Origin: Mycobacterium interjectum
GTDB taxonomy: Bacteria > Actinomycetota > Actinomycetes > Mycobacteriales > Mycobacteriaceae
Length of the DNA: 64,000 bases
Reading direction: 5' to 3'
NCBI GenBank assembly: GCA_002102225.1
Contig: LQPB01000086.1
Span: 50,228 to 114,227 of the forward strand
The position numbers and the translations under genes were made by a program. This document shows, one piece after another, positions 25,414-34,008 of the stretch (position 1 is the stretch's first letter; each line of letters starts with the position of its first letter). The notes below the pieces were generated by a model that saw only the letters and a list, made by a program, of their open reading frames with translations, was not told where the DNA came from and searched no databases.

Positions 25414-26654
25414 CGACCACCGAGTCTGTCGCCGAGTTCGCCGCTCGGGCCCGAGAGTGGTTGGCGGACAACATGCCCGCCATCGATCCCGAGGATCCAC
25501 CGCCCGTCCCGCGCGACGACGAGCGATCGTGGCAGCGCGCCCGAGAACTGCAAAAGCGGCTCTACGAAGGCGGATTCGCCGGCATTTGTTTTCCGCGCGC
25601 GTACGGCGGCCTGGGCCTGGATTACGAATACCAGAAGGCGTTCGACTCCGAGTCCTACGGCTACGAGATGCCGCTGATCCTCAATACCCCCACGTTCACC
25701 ATCTGCTGCGCCACTCTGCTCGACACCGGCACCGAGGAGCAGAAGAAGCGGCACATCGCCGCGGCCCTGCGCGGCGATGAGGTGCTGGTGCAGCTGTTGA
25801 GCGAGCCCAGCGGGGGCTCGGACCTGGCCGGTGTGATCACCCGGGCCGAACGTCGCGGCGACCGGTGGGTGATCGACGGCGCGAAGACGTGGAGCACCAG
25901 CGCGTTCGCCGCCGACTACGGACTGTGTCTGGCGCGCACCGACTGGGACGTGCCCAAGCACGAAGGCCTGACCATGTTTCTGGTGCCCATCGCACACCCG
26001 GGAATCACGTTGCGGCGCATCACCATGCTGAGCGGTTCGACCGAGTTCTGCGAAGAATTCCTGGACGGCGTGGACGTGGGCGACGACGCCGTCGTCGGCG
26101 AGGTCAACGGCGGCTGGGCGGTGGCCTCGCGGCAGCTGTATCACGAACGCCGGGCGGTGGGGCAGGGTTCCGAGTTCTCCAGCGGCAGCGGCAGCGAGGG
26201 CGGTTCCACTAAGCCCGTCGACTATGTGGCGCTGGCCGAGAAGGTGGGCCGGGCCGATGACGAACGGGTCCACGAGATGGCCGGGCGCGTGCTCGTGCAC
26301 CGCGCCGTGGCCGAGCAGTTGATCGACCACGTTTACCGCAACGTCCGCGACGGGGTCCTGCCGCCGACCGCCGGGACGCTCATCAGGCTCTTTCATTCCG
26401 AGACCGTGACCCTGGAGATGGACACCGCGCTCGCGATCGCGGGAAGTGCCGGGGTCGTCGGGGAATTCGGCGAGGGCCTAGAGGCCGGCCTGCGTTACCT
26501 GTCGCGGCAGAACGTCGCCATCGGCGGCGGCACCACCGAGATGGCCCGCAACGTCATCGGCGAGCGCGTACTGGGCTTTCCGCGCGAATACGCCGCAGAC
26601 CGCGGGGTGCCGTTCAGTCAGGTGCGGCACGGTCAGGGTCTGGATCGCCGCTGA
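25410..26654 (+). CDS. Acyl-CoA dehydrogenase, heterodimer partner
   Basis: A 414-aa acyl-CoA dehydrogenase with SEPSGGSDLAG (substrate loop), TWSTSAF strand and the C-terminal IGGGTTEMARNVIGERVLG. A Gly/Ser-rich insertion (SEFSSGSGSEGGST) lies near residue 253. The start overlaps the stop of the preceding dehydrogenase, so the two are expected to form one complex. The 3' end overlaps the end of the convergent regulator gene by 41 bp. Confidence 0.88.
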   Translation: MTTTESVAEFAARAREWLADNMPAIDPEDPPPVPRDDERSWQRARELQKRLYEGGFAGICFPRAYGGLGLDYEYQKAFDSESYGYEMPLILNTPTFTICCATLLDTGTEEQKKRHIAAALRGDEVLVQLLSEPSGGSDLAGVITRAERRGDRWVIDGAKTWSTSAFAADYGLCLARTDWDVPKHEGLTMFLVPIAHPGITLRRITMLSGSTEFCEEFLDGVDVGDDAVVGEVNGGWAVASRQLYHERRAVGQGSEFSSGSGSEGGSTKPVDYVALAEKVGRADDERVHEMAGRVLVHRAVAEQLIDHVYRNVRDGVLPPTAGTLIRLFHSETVTLEMDTALAIAGSAGVVGEFGEGLEAGLRYLSRQNVAIGGGTTEMARNVIGERVLGFPREYAADRGVPFSQVRHGQGLDRR

Positions 26655-28590
26655 CGTCGCTGACGAAGGGCATTTGGACCAGCGAGAGGACGTGATGCGC
26701 CGGGCTGCCGGGTGGGGCTACCAGCACGAGGGCGCCGCCCTGCGTCTGCGCCCGGTCGCGGGCGGCGGCCAGCGCGCTGACGCCGGCCGATCCGAGGTGG
26801 GTAACTCCGCTCAGGTCGACCGTCAAAGACCCGACGCCGGAGCGGCTTTCGACGGCGATCTGGCGATCCAGCGTGGATGCGGTGGTGGTGTCGACGTCGC
26901 CGCTCACGACGATGCGGCCGGCGTCGCCGACCAGGGAGACGAATTCGGCGGCGACGGGTCGGCGGCGGTGTGAGCGACCGACGATCGTGTCGGTGATGAA
27001 GTTGGCCGGTCGCGACAGCGGGTGGATCAGGCTGGCGGTCGTGCCGCCGGCGTCGTGCGTGATCTGCGCCTGCGACACCAGGGCCTCGGCCATCGCGAGT
27101 CCGCGCCCGCGACCGCTGGCGCCCTCGCGGTAGTCCTTCCACTGCCCGTGATCGATCACGGAGGCGTGCAGGTTTCCATCACCGGCCAGCGCGGCTTCGA
27201 CAACGACGCCGTCGGGAACCTCGGTCGCGTACCCGTGTTCGACCGCGTTTTCGACGAACTCGGAGACCGCGTGCACAACATCGCAGATGTCGTCGCCGTC
27301 GGCCCCGATCTCCGAGAGCCAGTCACGAAGCCGCGTGCGGACCGCGCGCGCCGCATGGATGGTCGCGTCCACGGTGATGCGCAGCGGTGGCAACGGCGTG
27401 CGCCGTTGCGCCGCGAGCAGCGTGACATCGTCCTGGTAGCCGGTCGACCGCAAAAGCAATTCCAGTGTCTCCGAACAAAGTCGGTCGATCGGGCGCCCCG
27501 GCGCATCGATGACGAAGCCGCCGCGGCCGCCGGCGATGTTCGCGGCCAACTCGGCGAATTCCGCGGTGCTGGAGCCCAGCGGCCGGCCAGGCCGCTCGAT
27601 CAAGCCATCCGAATACAGCAGCACCGAATCGCCCGGCTCCAGCACCTCGGTGCGCACCGGGAATCCGGTGCCGCTGCCGAGGGGCCCCGCGCCCGACGGT
27701 TCCGCGTACCGCGAGCTGGCGTCGGCGCTCACCAGTAGCGGTGGCGGGTGTCCCGCTGTGCAGTACTGGAATTCGCCCGTCGCGAGGTCGAGCGAACCGA
27801 TGCACAGGGTGGCCGACTTGGAGCCCGGCACGTGTTCGCGGAAGCGATCGAGCGCCTCGAGCGCCTCGACGATGCTGTGCCCCAGCGAAATTTGCATGCG
27901 CAAAGCCGTGCGCAGTTGCGACATCACCGCGGCCGCCTCGACGCCATGGCCGACGACATCGCCGACGACGAGGACCAGCCGGTCCCCGAGGGCTATCGCA
28001 TCGAACCAGTCCCCACCGGCGGCGGTGTCTTGGGCGGCAACGAGGTATTCCGCCGCGATGTCGGCGCCCGGAACGACGGGCACCGACGGGGCCAGTAGCG
28101 CCTGCTGCATGACGATGGCCGAATCGCGCACGTTGCGGTAGCGCTCGGCGAGGTCCTCTATGCGCGCCTCGGCGGCCAGTCGCGCCCGCACCCGCTCGGT
28201 GACGTCGTCGAAGATGATCTGCACACCCTCGACCGACCCATCGTCCCCGCGGCGCGGTGTGACCACGAAGTCGAAGTACCGCTCCTGGATGCCCGATCCG
28301 TCGTAGTCGGCTTGCAGCCGCCACTCTCTTCCGGACTGGGATTCGCCCGTCTCGTACACGCGGTCGAACATCTGGTAGATCTGCTGGCTCTCCAGCTCGG
28401 GGAAGACCTCGACCGCAGGCTTTCCAACCGGGTTGCCCGTCGGATTGAACACGCGGTAGGCGGCGTTGACCGCGACGAACCGGTGGTCGGGCCCCTTCAG
28501 GCCGACCAGCATGGCGGGAACATTCTCGAAGACGCGGCGAACCTCGTCGGCCGCACCAACGGTCTTGTCCCACTCATTTTCGGCGACCAA
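26614..28590 (-). CDS. PAS-SpoIIE-kinase-STAS stress regulator (Rv1364c orthologue)
   Basis: A 658-aa multidomain signalling protein. From the start it has a PAS domain (about 20-140), a PP2C-type SpoIIE phosphatase (about 170-365, with GGDWFDAI and GDVVGHGVEAA), an RsbW-like HATPase kinase (about 395-515, with EFVENAVEHGY), and a STAS anti-anti-sigma domain (about 545-640). This exact order is that of M. tuberculosis Rv1364c, a regulator of sigma F. The TTG at 28590 (GGAAGGG 8 nt upstream) gives the N-terminus MVAENEWDKTVGAA, which aligns with the remembered Rv1364c start MAAEMDWDKTVGAA, so longer starts were rejected. A sigma-F-like promoter lies upstream. Confidence 0.93.
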   Translation of the reverse strand: MVAENEWDKTVGAADEVRRVFENVPAMLVGLKGPDHRFVAVNAAYRVFNPTGNPVGKPAVEVFPELESQQIYQMFDRVYETGESQSGREWRLQADYDGSGIQERYFDFVVTPRRGDDGSVEGVQIIFDDVTERVRARLAAEARIEDLAERYRNVRDSAIVMQQALLAPSVPVVPGADIAAEYLVAAQDTAAGGDWFDAIALGDRLVLVVGDVVGHGVEAAAVMSQLRTALRMQISLGHSIVEALEALDRFREHVPGSKSATLCIGSLDLATGEFQYCTAGHPPPLLVSADASSRYAEPSGAGPLGSGTGFPVRTEVLEPGDSVLLYSDGLIERPGRPLGSSTAEFAELAANIAGGRGGFVIDAPGRPIDRLCSETLELLLRSTGYQDDVTLLAAQRRTPLPPLRITVDATIHAARAVRTRLRDWLSEIGADGDDICDVVHAVSEFVENAVEHGYATEVPDGVVVEAALAGDGNLHASVIDHGQWKDYREGASGRGRGLAMAEALVSQAQITHDAGGTTASLIHPLSRPANFITDTIVGRSHRRRPVAAEFVSLVGDAGRIVVSGDVDTTTASTLDRQIAVESRSGVGSLTVDLSGVTHLGSAGVSALAAARDRAQTQGGALVLVAPPGSPAHHVLSLVQMPFVSDVSGDPDPDRAAPD

Positions 28591-28690
28591 TTGGCCGTCC
28601 CTTCCACGGAACCTCGGTACGCGGTCGCATAACCAGGCCGGATGCATGGTATTTGCACACGTAGATGCCCAGATTAGCAACGAGTGTCAT

Positions 28691-28717
28691 GTACCCGCTG
28701 CAACGCATTTGCTAACC
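28691..28717 (-). promoter_or_regulatory. Sigma-F-like promoter
   Basis: Read on the minus strand it is GGTTA-N16-GGGTAC, matching the mycobacterial sigma-F consensus GGTTT-N15-17-GGGTAY except for one base in the -35 box. The predicted start of transcription is near 28683, leaving about a 95-nt leader before the TTG of the Rv1364c-like regulator. This gene product itself controls sigma F, so a feedback loop is suggested. Confidence 0.6.
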
Positions 28718-28818
28718 GTCACGTGGCGCCTGCCGAGGTTACGCCGGATGTCGGCGGGTACCTCTGGTCACATGAGCGGGACCGCACGGCCACGGCGACT
28801 GACCGAATTCGGGTTGGC

Positions 28819-29310
28819 ATGAGGGATCTACTGCTGCAGTTCGTCGACGGGTGGCGGCCGGCGGCGTATGCCGCGCTTAAGGCGTTGGCGTTATTCATCA
28901 CCACCGCAACGGCTTTCCGTTTCATGCTGCGGCGCACCATCGGTGAGTTCACGCCGTTCGACTGGGTCACCGCCGTCGCGGTGGGCGCCATCGTCGGGCG
29001 CACCGCCACCGCCGCCGACACCTCGTGGCTCACCGGGGCGGCCGCCCTCGTCGCCTTGATCGCCGCCCATGACCTCGTCGCGCGGCTGCGGTTCGTCCCG
29101 TGGGTGCGCCGCCTGGTCGACCCGCCGGTGCGGGTGCTGATTCGCGACGGCAAACTCGACGAGGCGAACCTGAGGCGTTGCCGGCTCACGCACTCGGACC
29201 TGGAGGCGATCCTGCGCCAGCACGGTCACCAAACGCCCGCGGACGTTCGCCTCGCGGTGTTCGAGACCAAGGGCGTCGTCTCCGTCTTCGACGAAGACCG
29301 CTCAGGCTGA
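28819..29310 (+). CDS. DUF421 (YetF-like) membrane protein
   Basis: A 163-aa protein with two or three N-terminal transmembrane helices (about residues 13-35, 43-60 and 68-85) and a soluble C-terminal domain (PPVRVLIRDGKLDEANLRRCRLTHSDLEAILRQHG) typical of the DUF421/YetF family. The family role is unknown. Start ATG 28819 places the first helix correctly; no strong ribosome binding site is visible. The 3' end overlaps the convergent amidohydrolase by 9 bp. The 228 bp upstream hold the sigma-F-like promoter of the opposite gene. Confidence 0.75.
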   Translation: MRDLLLQFVDGWRPAAYAALKALALFITTATAFRFMLRRTIGEFTPFDWVTAVAVGAIVGRTATAADTSWLTGAAALVALIAAHDLVARLRFVPWVRRLVDPPVRVLIRDGKLDEANLRRCRLTHSDLEAILRQHGHQTPADVRLAVFETKGVVSVFDEDRSG

Positions 29311-30507
29311 GACCGGCTTCTTCGCGGGCTCGGAAACCTTCATCAGCTTCATCAGGTTGCCGCCCATGATCTTGGCGACGTCCTCCTCGCTGAAGTCGGT
29401 GAGCTCGTCGACGAAGGAGATGGGATCCTTCAGGCCCTCGGGGTGCGGCCAGTCCGAGCCGAAGAGCACCCGGTCGGTGCCCACCATCTTGACGATCTCG
29501 GTGAAGCGGTCCTCCCAGAACGGGGTGATGTAGACGCAGCGCTTGAACGCCTCGATCGGGTCCTCGCTGAACGACTGGGGCATCTTCTTGTAGACGCCCT
29601 TGAGGCCCTTGAACAGGTCGGGCACCCAGTCGGCGCCGTTCTCGATCGACAGGATCCGCAGCTCGGGGTTGCGGGACAGCGCGCCGTGGCACACCAGCGC
29701 GCCCATCGCGTCCAGGATCGGCCGATGGCCCATCGCGAAGCTGCGGAAGGCGGTCGGCTTGAACGGCAGGAACTCGTCGCCGGGCTCCCAGACGTTCGCG
29801 AATTCGGAGTAACCGCTGTCCGAGGCGTGCATCGAGACCGGCAGCTCGGCCTTGATACAGGCCTGCCAGAACGGGTCGAACTCCTCGAGGCCGAATGAGC
29901 GGCTGCCCTTGAAGCCGGGCACCGGCGCCGGGCGGACCAGCACCGTGCGGGCGCCGCGCTCCAGGACCCAATCGAGTTCTTCGAGCGCACGCTCCACGAT
30001 CGGAAGCGTGATCACCGGGGTGGCGAAGATGCGGTCCTTGTAGTTGAACGACCACTGCTCATACATCCACTCGTTGAGCGCGTGGATGACGTCGTGGGTC
30101 ATCTCCGGGTCGTCCTTCATCCGCTCTTCGACCAGGCTGGCCAGGGTTGGGAACATCAGGGCGTAGTCGATGCCGAGCTCGTCCATGACCTCCAGCCGTG
30201 CGCCCGGTTCCCGGAAGGCGGGGATGGCCTTCATGGGCTCGCCGAGGATCTCGCGGTAGCTTTTGCCCTGGGCCCCGTTCCGGAAGTAGTCCTCCTGCGC
30301 CCCGGGCCGCGCGACCACCTCGAACGTGGGGTTGGGGATGTACTCGCTGATGTGGCCGCGCACCACGATCTTGGTGCGGCCCCGCACCTGCACGTAGTCG
30401 ATGACGCGCTTGCGGTTCTCCGGCAGGTACTTGGTCAGCGCCTCCTGCGGCTCGTACATGTGGTTGTCGGCGTCGAAGACGGGGAAGGAAAGTTCGCGAG
30501 ACGGCAT
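29302..30507 (-). CDS. Amidohydrolase-2 family protein
   Basis: A 401-aa amidohydrolase with the intact N-terminal metal motif FDADNHMYEP, the central MHASDSGYS, and the C-terminal FGSDWPHPEG (conserved Asp). The ATG has AAGGAG 7 nt upstream. A 7-5-7 inverted repeat (30545-30563) sits about 40 bp upstream, and the TetR-thioesterase fusion lies further upstream on the same strand, so this regulator is the natural candidate for its control. It is the most canonical of the three amidohydrolases in the window. Confidence 0.88.
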   Translation of the reverse strand: MPSRELSFPVFDADNHMYEPQEALTKYLPENRKRVIDYVQVRGRTKIVVRGHISEYIPNPTFEVVARPGAQEDYFRNGAQGKSYREILGEPMKAIPAFREPGARLEVMDELGIDYALMFPTLASLVEERMKDDPEMTHDVIHALNEWMYEQWSFNYKDRIFATPVITLPIVERALEELDWVLERGARTVLVRPAPVPGFKGSRSFGLEEFDPFWQACIKAELPVSMHASDSGYSEFANVWEPGDEFLPFKPTAFRSFAMGHRPILDAMGALVCHGALSRNPELRILSIENGADWVPDLFKGLKGVYKKMPQSFSEDPIEAFKRCVYITPFWEDRFTEIVKMVGTDRVLFGSDWPHPEGLKDPISFVDELTDFSEEDVAKIMGGNLMKLMKVSEPAKKPVSA

Positions 30508-30544
30508 GGCGATCTCCTTGGGACAAGTTTTGGGTTCTCGGTAG

Positions 30545-30563
30545 GTGGTAATGACGTTACCAC
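30545..30563. promoter_or_regulatory. Inverted repeat upstream of amidohydrolase
   Basis: GTGGTAATGACGTTACCAC is a perfect 7-5-7 inverted repeat between the TetR-fusion gene stop and the amidohydrolase start. The internal AATGACGTTACC recurs with one change as AATGAGGTTACC at 31618-31629, directly upstream of the TetR gene. That pairing suggests an operator for the TetR protein. Confidence 0.6.
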
Positions 30564-30588
30564 TTTTGCGCGTCGGCGTGTAGGGGGC

Positions 30589-31614
30589 CTAATCGTCGGC
30601 CGGGAGGCCGGCCGTCGGTGTCGGTCCGTTGATGATCGCGAAGTTCACCGTCGCGGTCGCGGCGAGCTCGTCGCCGTCGCCGTAGATGTCGACCTGCATG
30701 ACCATCGCCCGGCGGCCGGATCGCAGCATCCGCGGCACCGCGCGCGCGGCGCCCTGCTTGATGGGCCGCAGGTAGCGGACGAAGAGGTCGGCGGTCGTCA
30801 TGGTGGTGCCGGGCTGCAGGTATTCCAGCCCGAACTGTCCCCCGGCCACGTCGACGAGGGTGGCGATCAGCCCGCCCTGCAGGGCGCCGGACGTGTTGGT
30901 GACATGGGGGCTGACGGGCATGGTCATCGCGAATTCGCCATTGTGGATGCCCGGTCGCATCCCGATCTGGGCGAACAGCTCGCCCAGCGACGGCGTCGGC
31001 GACTCGTCGGTTTCGCGGATGCCGAGAGCGCGGCTGCAAAAGTCGTACAGCTGTCCGACGTCGATCGGTGTGCTGATCAATTCCGCGCCGAGCCAATGCA
31101 ATCGCTGCGCGCCCATGATCGTCTGCATGACGATCGCCGCCGCGGCCCCGACGTCGAGTCCCGGGTTGAACACACCCTCGGTGATCCCCTGCCCGATGAT
31201 GTCGCGAATCAGTTGGTGCATGGGGGAGAGCACGCGGGCGTATTCGCGGGGCCGCGTCTCGGCCAGATGCTGGTTGTACAGGCTCAACGCCCTGTTCAGG
31301 CTGTCCTGGGTGCTCGATTCCGGTTGCTGGCTGATGCGGTCGATCACCAGCTTCAGCGCGGCGGTGCTGTCGAGCCCATTGGTCTCCGCGCGCCAGGCCT
31401 GCGCCGACTGCGCGATGGTCCGTTCGAACAGGGCCAGCAGCAGCTCGTCCTTGCTACCGAAATGCTGGTAGAAGGCCCGCAGCGAGGTCTTGGAGCGCGC
31501 GACGACCTCCTGCACGGTGAAGTCAGTGCGTCCGGTTTCGCCCAGGATCGCGACGGCCGTCTTGATGAAGCGGTCGCCGCGCGTCACTTCGGCTTCCTCG
31601 GTCGGTTCAGCCAT
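30589..31614 (-). CDS. TetR regulator fused to a hot-dog thioesterase-like domain
   Basis: A 341-aa fusion. Residues 1-200 are a TetR-family repressor with the helix-turn-helix FTVQEVVARSKTSLRAFYQHFGSKDELLLALF. Residues about 205-335 are a PaaI-type hot-dog domain with GALQGGLIATLVDVAGGQFG, where the usual HGG is QGG. The fused domain may sense or turn over an acyl-CoA. The ATG at 31614 was chosen because the TetR homology begins just after it, although the frame stays open upstream. A possible autoregulatory site is at 31618-31629. Confidence 0.88.
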   Translation of the reverse strand: MAEPTEEAEVTRGDRFIKTAVAILGETGRTDFTVQEVVARSKTSLRAFYQHFGSKDELLLALFERTIAQSAQAWRAETNGLDSTAALKLVIDRISQQPESSTQDSLNRALSLYNQHLAETRPREYARVLSPMHQLIRDIIGQGITEGVFNPGLDVGAAAAIVMQTIMGAQRLHWLGAELISTPIDVGQLYDFCSRALGIRETDESPTPSLGELFAQIGMRPGIHNGEFAMTMPVSPHVTNTSGALQGGLIATLVDVAGGQFGLEYLQPGTTMTTADLFVRYLRPIKQGAARAVPRMLRSGRRAMVMQVDIYGDGDELAATATVNFAIINGPTPTAGLPADD

Positions 31615-31617
31615 GAG

Positions 31618-31629
31618 AATGAGGTTACC
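31618..31629. promoter_or_regulatory. Candidate TetR autoregulatory site
   Basis: AATGAGGTTACC lies 4 bp upstream of the TetR-fusion start codon and differs by one base from AATGACGTTACC inside the 30545-30563 inverted repeat. It is only a partial site, so confidence is modest. Confidence 0.35.
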
Positions 31630-31729
31630 GCGCGTGGCGCGATATGCGTGAGGCCAGAACGCCGTGGCCCCGACGCGAAAACCCGCGTTTGCGTCGGGTT
31701 GCGGTGGTTCGCGGCTACCGTCCCAAGCC

Positions 31730-32050
31730 GTGAACACTAGTGCTGGTCCGATCGAGGTATGGCTGCGCCAAGAGGACGAAGAGGTCATTTGCACGGTCGT
31801 CGACCCCGACGAAAGCACCTACGAGCTGGACGTGGACGCGCTGTCGATGCGCGGCGCGCAGCGCGAGATGACCGGCTACTTCATCGACCAAGACTATGAG
31901 CCGGTGGACGACTGGCACGTCGAGGTTGACGGCGCCGACGGCCCCGTGGAGACGGTGCGCAGGTTCAGGCCGACGGGGTTTCAGGGTCAGGGCCATGACG
32001 ACGGCGACGCGGTCGACGCGTTCGATGCCGCTGACGAGTTGCTGTCCTAA
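31730..32050 (+). CDS. Small acidic protein of unknown function
   Basis: A 106-aa, strongly acidic protein (QEDEEVICTVVDPDESTYELDVDALSMRGAQREMTGYF). I do not recognise a domain; similar small acidic proteins occur in mycobacteria. The GTG at 31730 was chosen because it begins a coding-like acidic sequence; the upstream in-frame codons overlap the TetR promoter region. Its stop lies 12 bp from the end of the convergent HNH gene. Confidence 0.6.
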   Translation: MNTSAGPIEVWLRQEDEEVICTVVDPDESTYELDVDALSMRGAQREMTGYFIDQDYEPVDDWHVEVDGADGPVETVRRFRPTGFQGQGHDDGDAVDAFDAADELLS

Positions 32051-32062
32051 CACGGGCTCCGC

Positions 32063-33574
32063 TCAGAACGGCGGTGGCTCGTCGTCTCCGGTTGGTGGAG
32101 GCAGGGCGAAGTAGTCGCCAGGTGTGGGTTGTCGGGCGAGCCTGGCTTGGCGGTTGTGGCGACGTTCGGTGGCGATCCGGTAGGCGCGGTCTTGGGCGCG
32201 GGTGCGGCGGCGCCTGGGCATCATCGCGGCGCGCTCTGCGCAGTACTCGGGGGTCGGGTCGGCCTCGGCGGCTGGGCACCCGCCGACCCAGCGACACAGG
32301 CTGGGGAACAGCATCGCGCTGCCAGGGGTGGTCACGTAGGTGTGCCCGGCCGGTGACGTCAAGATCAGCGTCCCGTCCGCCAGCTGTTGTTCGGCCCAGC
32401 CCATAAACGTCTTGATCAAGTGGTGAGTTCGGCAGTAGCACTTGAGGTTTGACGCGTGGGTCGGCCCGCCTTGGGCGTAGGGGACGGTGTGGTCGATGTC
32501 GCACTGCACCGCGGGGCAATCACAGCCGGGCCAGCGACACGTCAGATCGCGGCAGCGCACGAAATCCGCCAGAGCTTTGGAGGGCACGTAGCCGTTCTCG
32601 GGTGGTGCGTCGCCGGGGTGGATCAGCGGCATGAGTTTGGCCGAGGCGGCCAGTTCGGCGACCAGTTCGGGTGGGATGAGCCCGTCGGCGCCCAGCTCCG
32701 AGCCCGGCACCGTGCCGGTGCCGTCCAGGGTGGCTCGCTCGGCGATCACGTGAATCACCACCGGCGACGCGGGCGGGCGCGTCCCGGCCGCGCAATCCGG
32801 GCGCGCGCAGCGACAACCCAGCCGGTCCGCGCCGGCCGCCAGCGCGCCCAGCGAGTCGGCGCGCCGCTGCTCGTGGGTGCGCGGATCGTGCGCGCACACC
32901 GTGGCCGCCAACGCGTCCAACCGCCGGTCCAATGCGTGCGCATCGGGACCGAGCAGGCTGCCGCTCAATTCGGCCAGCCCCTCGAAGGCGTCGCCGATCC
33001 AGACGTTCCGATCGGTCTGACGTTCTTTGCGCCGGCGCACCGCATCGGCATCGGCCTTGGCGACGATCTTGTCCACCTGGGCGGCCAGCCGACCCCGGCT
33101 CATCGACGGCCAGCGCGCCACATTGGCCGCCAGAGTGGCGTCGACGCCGGCCAGGATGTCGGGGTCGGTGATCAAATCGGTGCGAAACACCAGCGTCTGG
33201 AACATCCGGAAATCGATGTCACCGGCCTGGAACACCTCCCCGACCCCAGGCAGACGCTCACGCAGCGCCCGCGCGTAGTGCAGCCGGCCGGCCGCCAGCC
33301 CCTGGCCGATCCGCAAGGCCGCGGCGATCTCGGCAGCGACCGCCTCCATGGTGTCGATGGCCCAGTCCTCGGTCTCGCTGCAGCGCGACAACCGATACCG
33401 AAACAACTCATGGACCGCGACCAGCTGTGCGGCGGCCGCCCGGTTCTCCGCGCGCGCGGCCGCGTCGATCCGCTCCACGATCACCGCCGACTCTGGCGTC
33501 TTCGACGGGCAGCGACGCTCGACCATGTCGTCAAACCGGGCGATTACCTCGGGACGAGCGGATTCATCGAACAT
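32063..33574 (-). CDS. HNH endonuclease-domain protein of the DUF222/13E12 family
   Basis: A 503-aa protein with an N-terminal helical DUF222 region (ARALRERLPGVGEVFQAGDIDFRMFQ) and a C-terminal HNH nuclease motif, CRWPGCDCPAVQCDIDHTVPY followed by GGPTHASNLKCYCRTHHLIK. This is the multicopy 13E12 family of mycobacteria, often associated with repeats and phage-like attachment. The His-Asn-His and Cys pairs are intact, so it may be active. The ATG at 33574 (MFDESARPEV) was chosen over an in-frame upstream start. It faces the PE-like gene in a divergent pair. Confidence 0.85.
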   Translation of the reverse strand: MFDESARPEVIARFDDMVERRCPSKTPESAVIVERIDAAARAENRAAAAQLVAVHELFRYRLSRCSETEDWAIDTMEAVAAEIAAALRIGQGLAAGRLHYARALRERLPGVGEVFQAGDIDFRMFQTLVFRTDLITDPDILAGVDATLAANVARWPSMSRGRLAAQVDKIVAKADADAVRRRKERQTDRNVWIGDAFEGLAELSGSLLGPDAHALDRRLDALAATVCAHDPRTHEQRRADSLGALAAGADRLGCRCARPDCAAGTRPPASPVVIHVIAERATLDGTGTVPGSELGADGLIPPELVAELAASAKLMPLIHPGDAPPENGYVPSKALADFVRCRDLTCRWPGCDCPAVQCDIDHTVPYAQGGPTHASNLKCYCRTHHLIKTFMGWAEQQLADGTLILTSPAGHTYVTTPGSAMLFPSLCRWVGGCPAAEADPTPEYCAERAAMMPRRRRTRAQDRAYRIATERRHNRQARLARQPTPGDYFALPPPTGDDEPPPF

Positions 33575-33693
33575 GTGTTCGAGTATGCCACGGGGGTCCG
33601 ACAGACGGCTGTAGTGGTTTCCGTGAAGTGCTGCACTGGTGGCTGCGGGCATAGGATGGGTCGATATTCGCCTGTGGGGTGGAGGTAGCGGCG

Positions 33694-33993
33694 ATGGTAT
33701 TCGCGATGGAGCCGGCAGAAGTGGCGGCCGCGGCGGTGGCCCAGGCGGAATTGGCTGCGCAGACGGGTGCCGGTGCGAGCGCGGGCGCGCCGACGTTGTT
33801 GGGAGTTCTGCCGATGGGCGCCGATGCTGATTCGGCGGAGTTCGCAGCGGCGCTAGCCGCGGTGGGTGCGGCCTATGTGGCGACCGCCGAGGAGCACGCC
33901 GCCCAGCGCGGGCTGTTTTCGGATGCCCAGTCGTTGGCTGGAACGACCACGGTGGCCAGTGAGGCGATCCGCGCGGCGGCCATCTCGCTGTAG
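33694..33993 (+). CDS. PE-like protein paired with the toxin
   Basis: A 99-aa Ala-rich helical protein, the length of a PE domain. It begins MVFAMEPAEV, with the Pro-x-Glu in the place of the PE motif, and ends after a second helix with AAYVATAEEHAAQRGLF. The exact YxxxD/E type VII secretion signal is not perfect (Tyr is followed by Glu at the fifth residue). The ATG at 33694 has GGAGG 8 nt upstream. The gene lies 15 bp upstream of the PPE-like toxin gene, as in PE/PPE pairs that are secreted as a heterodimer. Confidence 0.75.
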   Translation: MVFAMEPAEVAAAAVAQAELAAQTGAGASAGAPTLLGVLPMGADADSAEFAAALAAVGAAYVATAEEHAAQRGLFSDAQSLAGTTTVASEAIRAAAISL

Positions 33994-34008
33994 CGGTGAG
34001 GGGTTCGC

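Noticed and set aside
28591..28680. Longer N-terminus of the Rv1364c-type protein starting at 28647 or 28680
   Set aside because: The TTG at 28590 has a good ribosome binding site and matches the remembered Rv1364c N-terminus; the extra residues lie in the leader downstream of the sigma-F-like promoter.
32063..33574. 13E12-type HNH gene as an active mobile element with attachment sites
   Set aside because: No integrase, terminal repeats or target duplication was seen beside it; only the nuclease family itself is supported.
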